Assembly: GCA_041490445.1 (NCBI GenBank)
Contig: JBGPTF010000010.1
Location: 101,233-165,232 of the forward strand
Length of the DNA stretch: 64,000 nt
Reading direction: 5' to 3'
From: JBGPTF01 sp041490445
GTDB taxonomy: Bacteria > Acidobacteriota > Terriglobia > Acidiferrales > UBA7541
Each line of letters begins with the position of its first letter. Position 1 is the stretch's first letter. The notes under the pieces are model-generated. The model was not told the origin of the DNA. It did no database searches and saw only the letters and a list, made by a program, of their open reading frames with translations. A program made the position numbers and the translations under genes. This document shows positions 34,597 to 42,651 of the stretch, in pieces.

Positions 34597-35550
34597 GTGA
34601 GCCTGCCCACTGCTACCGAGCGGCCCGCGTCAGTTGATCTCAGCGTTCGTATCGGTTCTCTCAAATTATCCAATCCCATCATTGCTGCCAGCGGCACGTT
34701 CGGTTACGGCGTCGAGTTCGTCGGCCTGGTGGATCTGAACCGTCTCGGCGGGATCGTCGTCAAAGGGCTCTCCGCGCTGCCGATGGAAGGTGCCCCTGCT
34801 CCTCGCCTCTGCGAGACCGCTGCGGGAATGGTCAACGCGGTCGGCCTGCAAAACATCGGTGTCCGTGCCTTTGTCGCGGAAAAATTGCCTCTCCTGCGGC
34901 GATACACCACGGCCATCGTCGCCAACGTGTTCGGCCGCACCATTGCCGAGTATGCCGAGGTCATTCGGGTTCTCGAGGATGCGGAAGGCTTGTCAGCCTA
35001 CGAACTCAACATCTCCTGCCCCAATGTGGACCATGGCGGGGCTGAATTTGGCAGCGATCCGGCCTTGGTCGCCGAGGTGGTAGCTGCGGCTCGCAAGGCC
35101 TCCAAACGGCCCCTCTGGGTCAAGCTCGCTCCGCATCTGGTCGGCTTAGATAGGATCGCACAGGCGACCGAGGAGGCTGGCGCGGACGCCCTGACCGTCG
35201 CCAACACCTATCCCGCCCTCTGCATCAACCCCAGGACTCAAACCTCCCGTTTGGGCAGCTTTATGGGAGGCCTCTCAGGCCCTGCCATCAAACCCATCAC
35301 GCTTCGGCTCGTCTTTGAGGTCAGTAAGGCCGTCAAAATCCCCATAATTGGGCTTGGCGGGATCGAAATCCCCGAAGATGTGGTCGAGTACGTACTGGCC
35401 GGAGCCACGGCTGTGCAGGTTGGGACAGCTCATTTTGCCGATCCGAGGGCTTCGGAGCGGCTCGTCGAGGGCGTACGAGAGTACTGCGGCATGCTTAAAG
35501 TCAGCAAAATATTGTCTTTACGGGGCAATTTAGAGTCAAAATTAGCTTGA
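34597..35550 (+). CDS. pyrD: Dihydroorotate dehydrogenase, class 1
   Basis: Oxidises dihydroorotate with FMN. The 317-aa protein has SNPIIAASGTFGYG (about 28), NISCPNVDHGG with catalytic Cys (about 141), KLAPHL, NTYPALC and GLGGI/GATAVQVGTA at the FMN phosphate site. The start is taken as the GTG at 34597; an ATG at 34546 is a possible alternative. A partner pyrK is not present. Divergent from pyrR with 142 bp between starts. Confidence 0.93.
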   Translation: MSLPTATERPASVDLSVRIGSLKLSNPIIAASGTFGYGVEFVGLVDLNRLGGIVVKGLSALPMEGAPAPRLCETAAGMVNAVGLQNIGVRAFVAEKLPLLRRYTTAIVANVFGRTIAEYAEVIRVLEDAEGLSAYELNISCPNVDHGGAEFGSDPALVAEVVAAARKASKRPLWVKLAPHLVGLDRIAQATEEAGADALTVANTYPALCINPRTQTSRLGSFMGGLSGPAIKPITLRLVFEVSKAVKIPIIGLGGIEIPEDVVEYVLAGATAVQVGTAHFADPRASERLVEGVREYCGMLKVSKILSLRGNLESKLA

Positions 35551-35576
35551 CTTTGACGCCAGAACTTTGACATAAT
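35547..35576 (+). promoter_or_regulatory. Sigma-70-like promoter for rlpA
   Basis: TTGACT (35547-35552) and CATAAT (35571-35576) with an 18-bp spacer, starting inside the pyrD stop and ending 26 bp upstream of the rlpA ATG. Confidence 0.5.
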
Positions 35577-35602
35577 CCGTTGATTTTAAGTGGGTTACTA
35601 AA

Positions 35603-36124
35603 ATGCGAATGAGAATAGCCAAGCTGCTTTCGCCTATCCCGTGCGCATTACTGCTCCTCCTGATGGCGCAGGTCCTCCAGGCGCCTATTCAGGGTGGGCA
35701 GCAGCGGGGGCTTTTGGATAGCTTCAACCCGCCAAGCTTCCCCCCTGCCATCCTTGCCTCCTCCGGCCCCGCTTCCCCCGCAGCGCCTTTAGCTATCTGG
35801 GACTGCATCTCCACCTGGTATGGGGAGCCCTTTGACGGGCAGTTGACGGCCAGCGGCGAGCCGTATGACATGTTTGCCCAGACGGCGGCCCATCCAACCT
35901 TGCCCTTGGGCTCGGTCGTCCGGGTTGTCAACCTGCGTAACCATCGGAGCGCCGTCGTCCGAATCAACGACCGGGGACCCTACGTCGAGGGGCGCGAGCT
36001 GGACGTGTCCTACGAAGTGGCCCGCCAGCTTGGCTTTGACGAGCGCGGCCTCGCTCGGGTACGCTTGGAGCTTCTCGAGGTGCCGCAACGGATCGCGTCC
36101 GCCCTCAACCGTTCGAACGACTGA
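35603..36124 (+). CDS. rlpA: RlpA-like septal ring lytic transglycosylase/lipoprotein-like
   Basis: 173 aa. After an N-terminal hydrophobic signal segment (residues about 8-24) comes the double-psi beta-barrel core: STWYGEPFDGQLTASGEPYDM, TLPLGSVVRVVNL, INDRGPYVEGRELDVS. RlpA cleaves denuded peptidoglycan at the septum. It lacks a SPOR domain and has no obvious lipobox. It ends inside the apparent start of pyrF (overlapping at 36121-36124). Confidence 0.85.
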   Translation: MRMRIAKLLSPIPCALLLLLMAQVLQAPIQGGQQRGLLDSFNPPSFPPAILASSGPASPAAPLAIWDCISTWYGEPFDGQLTASGEPYDMFAQTAAHPTLPLGSVVRVVNLRNHRSAVVRINDRGPYVEGRELDVSYEVARQLGFDERGLARVRLELLEVPQRIASALNRSND

Positions 36125-36822
36125 TCGTAGCCCTGGATACAGATCTCCTGGGGACCGCGAGTCATTTGGCGCGGATACTCCAGGGGCGGGTGGGTCTCCT
36201 AAAAATCGGTAGCCGCCTTTTTACCGCAGAGGGGCCGGATGCCGTCCGGCGAATTTCACGGATTTTCCCCCGCATCTTCCTGGACCTAAAATTTCACGAT
36301 ATCCCGAACACGGTCGCCGGCGCAGTCGCCGCCGCTGCCGCGTTGCCGGGTGTCGCGATGCTGACGCTCCACGCGGCAGGCGGCGTCAAGATGATGCGCG
36401 CGGCACGGCGTGCTCTCAAAGGCAGGAAGAACCCGCCGATGCTTCTCGGCGTGACCGTCCTGACCAGTCTCGACGCGGCCTCTTTGCGTCGCCTCGGTGT
36501 CGCTGCTCAACCGCGGGAGTGGGCCGTCAAGCTGGCCCTCCTTGCGAAACAGACTGGCCTCGACGGTGTAGTTACGTCAGCGAGGGAAGCCGCGGAGATT
36601 CGCCGCGCCTGCGGAAGACAGTTTCTGATTGTTGTTCCCGGGGTGCGTCCGGCGACGGCGGCCTCGCAGGATCAGGCGCGTGTCGCGTCGCCCTCGCAAG
36701 CGATCCGCGCCGGCGCTGATTTTCTCGTTGTCGGCCGGCCGATCACTGCGGCTCCCCATCCCTGCGCTGTTGCCGGGCGCATCGTCGAAGAAATTTCCAC
36801 CGCCCTTCGCCGCCGCGTTTGA
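36121..36822 (+). CDS. pyrF: Orotidine-5'-phosphate decarboxylase, no standard start codon
   Basis: Last step of UMP synthesis. The family N-terminus (IVALDTDLLGTASHL) is present from about 36124, but in this frame no ATG, GTG or TTG exists upstream before it; a CTG at 36121 overlaps the rlpA stop TGA. A TTG at 36166 would remove the VALD strand with a catalytic Asp. Later motifs are intact: GRVGLLKIGSRLF, FLDLKFHDIPNTV (catalytic DxKxxDI) and LVVGRPITAAPHP. CTG with coupling to rlpA, or a base error at the junction, are both possible. Confidence 0.85.
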   Translation: MIVALDTDLLGTASHLARILQGRVGLLKIGSRLFTAEGPDAVRRISRIFPRIFLDLKFHDIPNTVAGAVAAAAALPGVAMLTLHAAGGVKMMRAARRALKGRKNPPMLLGVTVLTSLDAASLRRLGVAAQPREWAVKLALLAKQTGLDGVVTSAREAAEIRRACGRQFLIVVPGVRPATAASQDQARVASPSQAIRAGADFLVVGRPITAAPHPCAVAGRIVEEISTALRRRV

Positions 36823-36871
36823 CGCTTTCTGCCTCGTTCGTTAGCATCTCTCTTCGCGGAGTGCGCAATCC

Positions 36872-38794
36872 GTGGAGACCAAGCTCTCTCACCCCATGAA
36901 ACACGTCATTGTTGGGACCGCCGGTCACATCGATCACGGAAAATCCGCGCTGGTAGAAGCGCTTACCGGCACGCATCCCGATCGCCTCGAAGAAGAGAAG
37001 CGCCGAGGAATCACGATCGATCTGGGCTTTGCGTTTCTCGATCTCGAGGGTGTGCGTTTGGGTTTTGTGGATGTCCCCGGCCACGAGCGTTTCGTGCGCA
37101 ACATGCTCGCGGGCGTTGGTGGAATTGACGTCGTGCTGCTCGTGATCGCGGCGGACGAATCCATCAAGCCTCAAACGCGCGAGCATTTCGATATTTGCCG
37201 GCTGCTGGCCATTCCGCGCGGTCTCGTCGCGATCACGAAGGCGGACCTCGTCGAACCTGACGTCATCGGTTTGGTGCGCCTCGAAGTGGAAGAATTTGTG
37301 CGCGGTTCTTTCCTCGAAGGCGCACCCGTGGTTGGTGTCAGCGCGAAGACGGGCGCAGGTCTCGACGCGCTGCGGCACGAACTGCTTCGCGTGGCGCAGG
37401 AAGCGCCCGAGAAGGATTCTTCCCGTTATTTTCGGCTTCCTGTTGACCGCGCCTTTGCCATGAAGGGGTTCGGCACGGTCGTCACCGGAACGCTTGTTTC
37501 CGGCTCCGTGAAAATCGAAGACGAAATGGAACTATTCCCCGCGCGGCGCCGGGTCCGCGTGCGCGGCCTACATTCGGGTGGCAAGCCGATTGAGCGTGCC
37601 GACGCCGGCCAGCGCACCGCCGTAAATCTGGCGGGCATCGAGCTGGAGGATGTCCGCCGCGGGATGGTCCTGGCGGCGCCGGGGCGATTCGAGCCGGCGC
37701 GCCGCCTCGACGCGCGTATCACCTTGCTGCCATCCGCGCGTCCGCTGAAGAACCGCTCACGCGTTCATTTCCATCAGGGCACGGCCGAAACCGTCGCGGA
37801 AATCGTCCTGCTCGAATCGGATCCGCTGGCTCCCGGCGCATCGGCGCTGGTGCAGCTCCGTCTTGACGACCCGGTGCTTGTGCTGCCCGGCGACCGGTTT
37901 ATTCTCAGGCAGTTTTCTCCCGTCGTCACGATCGGCGGCGGCATCGTGCTCGACAATTATGCGCCGCGGCACCGCCGGAGCGATTCGTCCGTTGCGCCAT
38001 TCCTCCGCACGCTCGAGGGCGGCAGCCGCGAAGAAATCCTTGCGGCGCGCGCGGCGGCGGAGCCGGGTGGTCTCGGCCTCGCCCAAATCGTGGCCCGAAC
38101 CGGATGGCTTGAATTGGAGGTGCGTGACGCCGCCGCGCATCTTGCCGCCGCGGGGCGCCTCCGCGTGCTTGCCGAACAACCCCTCGTCGTGGCTGCCGCC
38201 GAAGCCTTCGCGAAATGCGCTGCCAGCCTCCAGGAAGAAATCGAACGCTTCCACAAGGCCAATCCGCTCCTGCCGGGCATGTCCAAAGAAGAACTGCGCG
38301 GGCGCGCCGCCGCTGTGGTTCGGCCCGAGTTGTTTCGCGCCGCGCTCGACCACCTGGTTGCGGCGAAGCAGGTCGCGCTCCTCGGTGATCTCGTTCAGCG
38401 CGCCGGCCGGGATATTTCTCTCCAGCCGGAGGAAGCGCGCGCGAAGGAACAGATCGAGCGCGAATTCGAGCGCGCCGGCCTGGCCGTGCCGCACCTCGCC
38501 GAGGTTCTTGCGAAGCTCCCGGTGGAATCCGGGCGCGCGCAGAAATTGCTGCAGCTTTCCCTGCGCGAAAAAGTTCTGGTGAAAGTGGCGGACGACCTCG
38601 TGTTCCACCGTAGTGCACTCGAGCGCTTGCGGGGATTGCTCGCGGGTTACAAACGCGAGCGCGGCGAGCGGCTGCCCATCGCTGCCTTCAAGGAGCTGAC
38701 CGGGGCCAGCCGAAAATACGCCATTCCGCTGCTCGAATTCCTCGACCGCGAGGGCGTCACCCGCCGGGTTGGCGATGAACGTGTTATACTTTGA
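36872..38794 (+). CDS. selB: Selenocysteine-specific elongation factor SelB
   Basis: Delivers Sec-tRNA(Sec) to UGA codons marked by a SECIS hairpin. The 640-aa protein starts at a GTG (36872; GGAG upstream) or ATG (36896). GTPase domain (about 9-180): GTAGHIDHGKSALVEAL, VDVPGHERFV and TKAD, with EF-Tu-like domains 2-3 (MKGFGTVVTGTLVSG), then four C-terminal winged-helix domains that bind SECIS RNA (about 380-640; FKELTGASRKYAIPLLEFLDREGVTRR). Its presence shows the genome makes selenoproteins. selA, selD and selC were not found here. Confidence 0.96.
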   Translation: METKLSHPMKHVIVGTAGHIDHGKSALVEALTGTHPDRLEEEKRRGITIDLGFAFLDLEGVRLGFVDVPGHERFVRNMLAGVGGIDVVLLVIAADESIKPQTREHFDICRLLAIPRGLVAITKADLVEPDVIGLVRLEVEEFVRGSFLEGAPVVGVSAKTGAGLDALRHELLRVAQEAPEKDSSRYFRLPVDRAFAMKGFGTVVTGTLVSGSVKIEDEMELFPARRRVRVRGLHSGGKPIERADAGQRTAVNLAGIELEDVRRGMVLAAPGRFEPARRLDARITLLPSARPLKNRSRVHFHQGTAETVAEIVLLESDPLAPGASALVQLRLDDPVLVLPGDRFILRQFSPVVTIGGGIVLDNYAPRHRRSDSSVAPFLRTLEGGSREEILAARAAAEPGGLGLAQIVARTGWLELEVRDAAAHLAAAGRLRVLAEQPLVVAAAEAFAKCAASLQEEIERFHKANPLLPGMSKEELRGRAAAVVRPELFRAALDHLVAAKQVALLGDLVQRAGRDISLQPEEARAKEQIEREFERAGLAVPHLAEVLAKLPVESGRAQKLLQLSLREKVLVKVADDLVFHRSALERLRGLLAGYKRERGERLPIAAFKELTGASRKYAIPLLEFLDREGVTRRVGDERVIL

Positions 38795-38870
38795 ACGGTT
38801 TTGGTCCTCCACCGCGCTTCGGTTCCAGTTTCCCCGCGCGGCGTGACGGCTCCGGCAAGGGAGGCTTTTT

Positions 38871-39071
38871 ATGGAATTGAGTCCGATGCACCTTCTGCTG
38901 ATCCTGCTGATTGTCGTCGTGTTGTTCGGCGGCCGCCGGATCCCGGAACTGATGCGGGGCTTGGGCCAGGGCATCCGTGAATTCAAGGAAGGCATGCGCG
39001 ACCAGCCCCCGACGAATCCCCCGCCGTCCGGAACCCAGTCCACGCCGACGACAACCGAGCAAAAAAAGTAA
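38871..39071 (+). CDS. tatA: Sec-independent protein translocase TatA/TatE
   Basis: 66 aa. N-terminal TM helix (LLLILLIVVVLFGGRRIPELM, about 7-27) followed by an amphipathic helix (GLGQGIREFKEG) and a polar Pro/Thr tail. Forms the pore of the twin-arginine export system. The ATG is behind GGAGG. tatC is not in the window. Confidence 0.92.
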   Translation: MELSPMHLLLILLIVVVLFGGRRIPELMRGLGQGIREFKEGMRDQPPTNPPPSGTQSTPTTTEQKK

Positions 39072-39214
39072 CGCGCCGGCTACGCAGCCGCCGTTCTCAT
39101 TTCCAGTGCCCGCTGACCGGGCGAACTCCGTTTCTCATCTGCGGCGATTCGATTGACCCGGCCGGCAGCCCCGGCTAGAATTTCGCCGCACTTGTCGAAA
39201 ACCGGAGGGCCGCC

Positions 39215-40855
39215 GTGCGCTTCTGCCTCTGCTTGTTCGTCCTCTCGCTGTCCTTTCCTTACGCGATCGCCCAGGAAAACCATCTGCACGCGGAAGCGAA
39301 GCCGGCAATGCTGCTCCCGAACATGGGGCATCTCCATCATCCGATTGCCACCCCTTCACCGGAAGCGCAGCGCTTCTTCGATCAGGGCGTGACGCTCATG
39401 TATGCCTTCAATCATAACGAGGCTGTGCGTTCGTTCCGCCGCGCCTCCGAGCTCGATCCGAACGTGGCCATGCCGCACTGGGGCATCGCGCTTGCCCTCG
39501 GCCCGAACTACAACCTCGACGTTGATCCCGAACGCGAAAAGGCCGCCTACGACGAGGCCCAGAAAGCCCTGGCGCTTTCCGCGAACGGGCCTGCCAACGA
39601 GCGCGCTTACGTCGAGGCACTCACCACGCGCTACACGAATGATCCGAAGGCGGATTTGAAGCAGCTTGGCGTGAACTACTCCAAGGCGATGGCTGAGCTA
39701 CACCGGCATTACCCGGACGACCTTGATGCCGCCACCCTGTACGCCGAAAGCCTGATGGATTTGCGTCCGTGGGGTTTGTGGAATGCGGACGGCACGCCCA
39801 CGGAGGGCACCGAAGAAATCCTCACGGTGCTGGAATCGGTCCTGCGGCGCGACCCGGATCACATCGGCGCCAATCATTATTACGTCCACGCGGAGGAGGC
39901 CTCGCTGCACCCGGAGCGCGCCTTGCCGAGCGCCAGGCGCCTCGAGACGCTTGTTCCTGCCGCGGGGCATCTGGTCCACATGCCGGCGCACATTTACGTG
40001 CGCACCGGCTTCTACCCCGAGGCCGCGAAAAGCAATGAACAGGCGGCTGCCGTCGATCGCGCGTACCTGCAATTGACCGGCGCGCAGGGCGTCTATCCCA
40101 TGATGTATTACAGTCACAACCTGCATTTCCTCGCGTTTGCCGCTGCCCAGGCCGGCAAATTCGCCGAAGCGAAAAAAGCCGCCGCCGACCTCGCAAAGAA
40201 CATCGCGCCGCACGCCGGCGAAATGCCCGATTGGATGTCCGCTGGCTTCGATCTGATTCGCGGCTACGTCCTGCTGCGCTTCCATCGCTGGAACGAAATC
40301 CTGCAGACGCCCGCGCCCGGTCCATCGAACCAGCTCGAAAGCACCTCCTGGCATTTCTTCCGCGGAATGGCGCTGGCATGTAAAGGGGACGTTTCCGGCG
40401 CAACCGCCGAGCAGAAGGCGTTTTCCGAGGGCGTGCCAAAAACGCCGGCAGGCGCAATGGCCGGCTTCAACACCGCGCAAACAGTTTTTCAGCTCGCGGC
40501 CGATTCGCTTGAAGGGCAAATCGCCGAAGCTCGAGGCGACCGCAAAGCTGCCATCGCCGCATGGGAAAAGGCAGTGCAGGTGCAAGACGGCTTGGCCTAC
40601 GACGAGCCGCCCGACTGGTTCTACCCCGTCCGTGAATCTCTTGGCGGCGTTCTTCTCCGCGATGGTCAGTTCGCCGAGGCCGAGAAAGCGTTTCGCGCCG
40701 ACCTCGCCCGCAATCCTCGCAATGGCCGCTCGCTCTTCGGTCTGTGGCAGAGCCTGAAGGCCCAGGGAAACACCGCCGCCGCGGAATGGGTCCACCGGGC
40801 GTTTGAAACCGCGTGGAGAGATGCGGACACGCCGCTGCGGATCGAAGATTTATGA
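39215..40855 (+). CDS. Secreted tetratricopeptide-repeat protein
   Basis: 546 aa, GTG start, with signal peptide to about residue 20. TPR-type helices run through the whole protein (FFDQGVTLMYAFNHNEAVRSFRRASELDPNVAMPHW is a typical repeat), with further repeats near 185-240 and 430-520. Common as large exported scaffolding proteins; no enzymatic motif is visible. The C-terminus overlaps maf by 6 bp on the opposite strand. Confidence 0.8.
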   Translation: MRFCLCLFVLSLSFPYAIAQENHLHAEAKPAMLLPNMGHLHHPIATPSPEAQRFFDQGVTLMYAFNHNEAVRSFRRASELDPNVAMPHWGIALALGPNYNLDVDPEREKAAYDEAQKALALSANGPANERAYVEALTTRYTNDPKADLKQLGVNYSKAMAELHRHYPDDLDAATLYAESLMDLRPWGLWNADGTPTEGTEEILTVLESVLRRDPDHIGANHYYVHAEEASLHPERALPSARRLETLVPAAGHLVHMPAHIYVRTGFYPEAAKSNEQAAAVDRAYLQLTGAQGVYPMMYYSHNLHFLAFAAAQAGKFAEAKKAAADLAKNIAPHAGEMPDWMSAGFDLIRGYVLLRFHRWNEILQTPAPGPSNQLESTSWHFFRGMALACKGDVSGATAEQKAFSEGVPKTPAGAMAGFNTAQTVFQLAADSLEGQIAEARGDRKAAIAAWEKAVQVQDGLAYDEPPDWFYPVRESLGGVLLRDGQFAEAEKAFRADLARNPRNGRSLFGLWQSLKAQGNTAAAEWVHRAFETAWRDADTPLRIEDL

Positions 40856-41545
40856 ATCCTGCTCGCTCCATCCCGCTTCGCGCAGCAGGCCATACAGCCG
40901 CGCGAGCGGCAGGCCCACGACGTTGAAATAACACCCTTCGATGCGCTCGATGAATCGGCCGCCGCGGCCCTGCACCGCGTATGCGCCGGCCTTGTCGAAA
41001 GGCTCGCTGCTGGCGACGTAGTCTTCGATCTCGTCTTCCGACATCGTTGCGAACGTCACACGCGTCGTCTCCACCGCTGTCAGCGTAGCCCCGCCGAGGA
41101 AAGGAACCACGGCGATCCCGGTGAGAACTTCGTGCGTGCGCCCGCTCAGCCGCCGCAGCATCGCGCGCGCTTCTTCTGGTTTCGCCGGCTTTCCGAGCAT
41201 CTCTCCCTCGACAACAACCACGGTGTCCGCTCCGATCACGAGCGCCCTCGTCTTCAGCGCGAACGCTCCTCGCCCTCTTGCGCGCGCCATCGCTTCACCC
41301 AATTGCTGCGGCGACTCCGGCGCCGGATTCGCAGGGGACTGCGTCTTTCCGAGCCGGGGCGCAGGCGCTCCGAAGGCAAGCGCCGCTTGCGCTTTTGCTT
41401 CTGCCAGCCGCAGGACGTAGTCGCGCGGGGATTCGCCGGCCCGTCGCGTTTCGTCCACGCGCGGCGCGCGTATTTCAAACTCGAAGCCCGCGTCGCGCAG
41501 CACCTGTTCCCGCCGCAGCGAGCTTGATGCCAGAATCAGCTTCAT
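40850..41545 (-). CDS. maf: Maf-family nucleotide pyrophosphatase with inserted loop
   Basis: 231 aa, longer than the usual 190-200. ILASSSLRREQVLRDAGFEFEI (about 3-24), VIGADTVVVVEGEMLGKP (about 109-126) and FDKAGAYAVQGRGG (about 180-193) mark the Maf/YhdE family, which hydrolyses modified nucleoside triphosphates. About 35 extra residues, Pro/Arg-rich, sit between the AEAKA helix and VIGADT. Confidence 0.9.
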   Translation of the reverse strand: MKLILASSSLRREQVLRDAGFEFEIRAPRVDETRRAGESPRDYVLRLAEAKAQAALAFGAPAPRLGKTQSPANPAPESPQQLGEAMARARGRGAFALKTRALVIGADTVVVVEGEMLGKPAKPEEARAMLRRLSGRTHEVLTGIAVVPFLGGATLTAVETTRVTFATMSEDEIEDYVASSEPFDKAGAYAVQGRGGRFIERIEGCYFNVVGLPLARLYGLLREAGWSEQDS

Positions 41546-41573
41546 CCTAGATTTCGCCTACCAACATTCTAGC

Positions 41574-41711
41574 AGGCTGCGGAAAAGGTGGATTTCTGTC
41601 ATCCCGAGCGGAGCGAGGGATCCGCTTCTTGCGAGAAATCAAAGAGAAAAGCAGATTCCTCGTCGCCTGCGGCTTCTCGGAATGACATGAATTGGAGTTT
41701 GTCCGCAGCCT
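41574..41711. repeat. Nested palindromic element (MITE/REP-like)
   Basis: Outer inverted repeat AGGCTGCGGA (41574-41583) and TCCGCAGCCT (41702-41711) is perfect. Inner TGTCATCCCGAG (41597-41608) and CTCGGAATGACA (41676-41687) has one mismatch. No coding potential between. It looks like a non-autonomous mobile element in the gap between maf and the next gene. Confidence 0.65.
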
Positions 41712-41723
41712 ACCAAGTGCCGC

Positions 41724-42485
41724 CTACGCCCGCGCGCCGCTCAACGCCGCCGCCGTTTCCTCTTTCGTCCATCCGAACAGCCGCGCGACTCGCAGCACCG
41801 GCGCGTCCGGGTGCCATTCGAGGTATTTCGCCGCAATCGCTGTCCGAGCCGCACTCGGCGTGATCCCTCGCGCCTCCTTCCACTGTTTCGGGAAGGCCCG
41901 CGCGGTCAACTCGAACCGGCCGGAAGCCCAGGCCGCCGTTTCTTGTGCAGTTCCGGAATGCACGACGAGGAGAAGGCATTGAAGCTCAGCCATCCCGCGC
42001 TTGAATCGGAGATTCCCCGGTTTCGAATCCAGCTTGCAGGCGTGGCGAAGCTCCAGTGTCGCGAGCGGGCCGTGCTTTTCGAGCGTTTCCCAAATCGCGC
42101 GCGCGGCGTCCCCGATTCTTCCCTCAGCGTAGAATCGTTCGTAGTCGCCCGGCGCAGCCAGGGACCCTCGCATAGCGATGAAGTGCGGCAGATACCGCAG
42201 CGAAAGGAACGTGCCGCGCATCTTGAAATATTTCGCATAGAAGGCGCGGCGCTTGCGTGGAAGCTCGTCCTTCCAACCCCACATCTTTGCGGTGTCCTTG
42301 TCCCACCCCATGCCGCCATGCATCTTGCCGGCCTTCACGGCGTAGTAGAGCGAAGGCAGCGGCAGCCGCTGGATCGGAAAAAGCAGGCAAAAGCCGGTGG
42401 CGTCAATGAATCGCACAGCCTCCGCGGGCGTCGTTACCTTCCGCGGCCAGCGAATTTCACCTTCGAGGGATGGAGTCTTCTTCAT
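41724..42485 (-). CDS. AlkZ-related winged-helix protein
   Basis: 253 aa with tandem winged-helix features, including AIWETLEKHGPLATLELRHACKLDSK and a GRFELTARAFPKQ segment, the pattern of AlkZ/YcaQ-type proteins. Family glycosylases open DNA crosslinks using a QxQ-type or QxD motif; I do not see it clearly, so it may be a non-catalytic relative. The ATG is at 42485. Confidence 0.55.
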   Translation of the reverse strand: MKKTPSLEGEIRWPRKVTTPAEAVRFIDATGFCLLFPIQRLPLPSLYYAVKAGKMHGGMGWDKDTAKMWGWKDELPRKRRAFYAKYFKMRGTFLSLRYLPHFIAMRGSLAAPGDYERFYAEGRIGDAARAIWETLEKHGPLATLELRHACKLDSKPGNLRFKRGMAELQCLLLVVHSGTAQETAAWASGRFELTARAFPKQWKEARGITPSAARTAIAAKYLEWHPDAPVLRVARLFGWTKEETAAALSGARA

Positions 42486-42651
42486 GCCTATTCTTTTTTG
42501 GCGGAATCCTGCGAGGCGCGTTTACCATCCACACCGGCCGAACCGTGTCACCCGCGCGATGCAAAAGGCGGTGAAAGGAGCGGGGCGTATGGATTCACGC
42601 AAGTCTATCGAAAGAGCGCCGGTCAGAGCAGTCACGCAGCGCCGCCCATTT

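Noticed and set aside
38795..38870. tRNA(Sec) gene between selB and tatA
   Set aside because: GC-rich, but no cloverleaf or UCA anticodon in the expected geometry.
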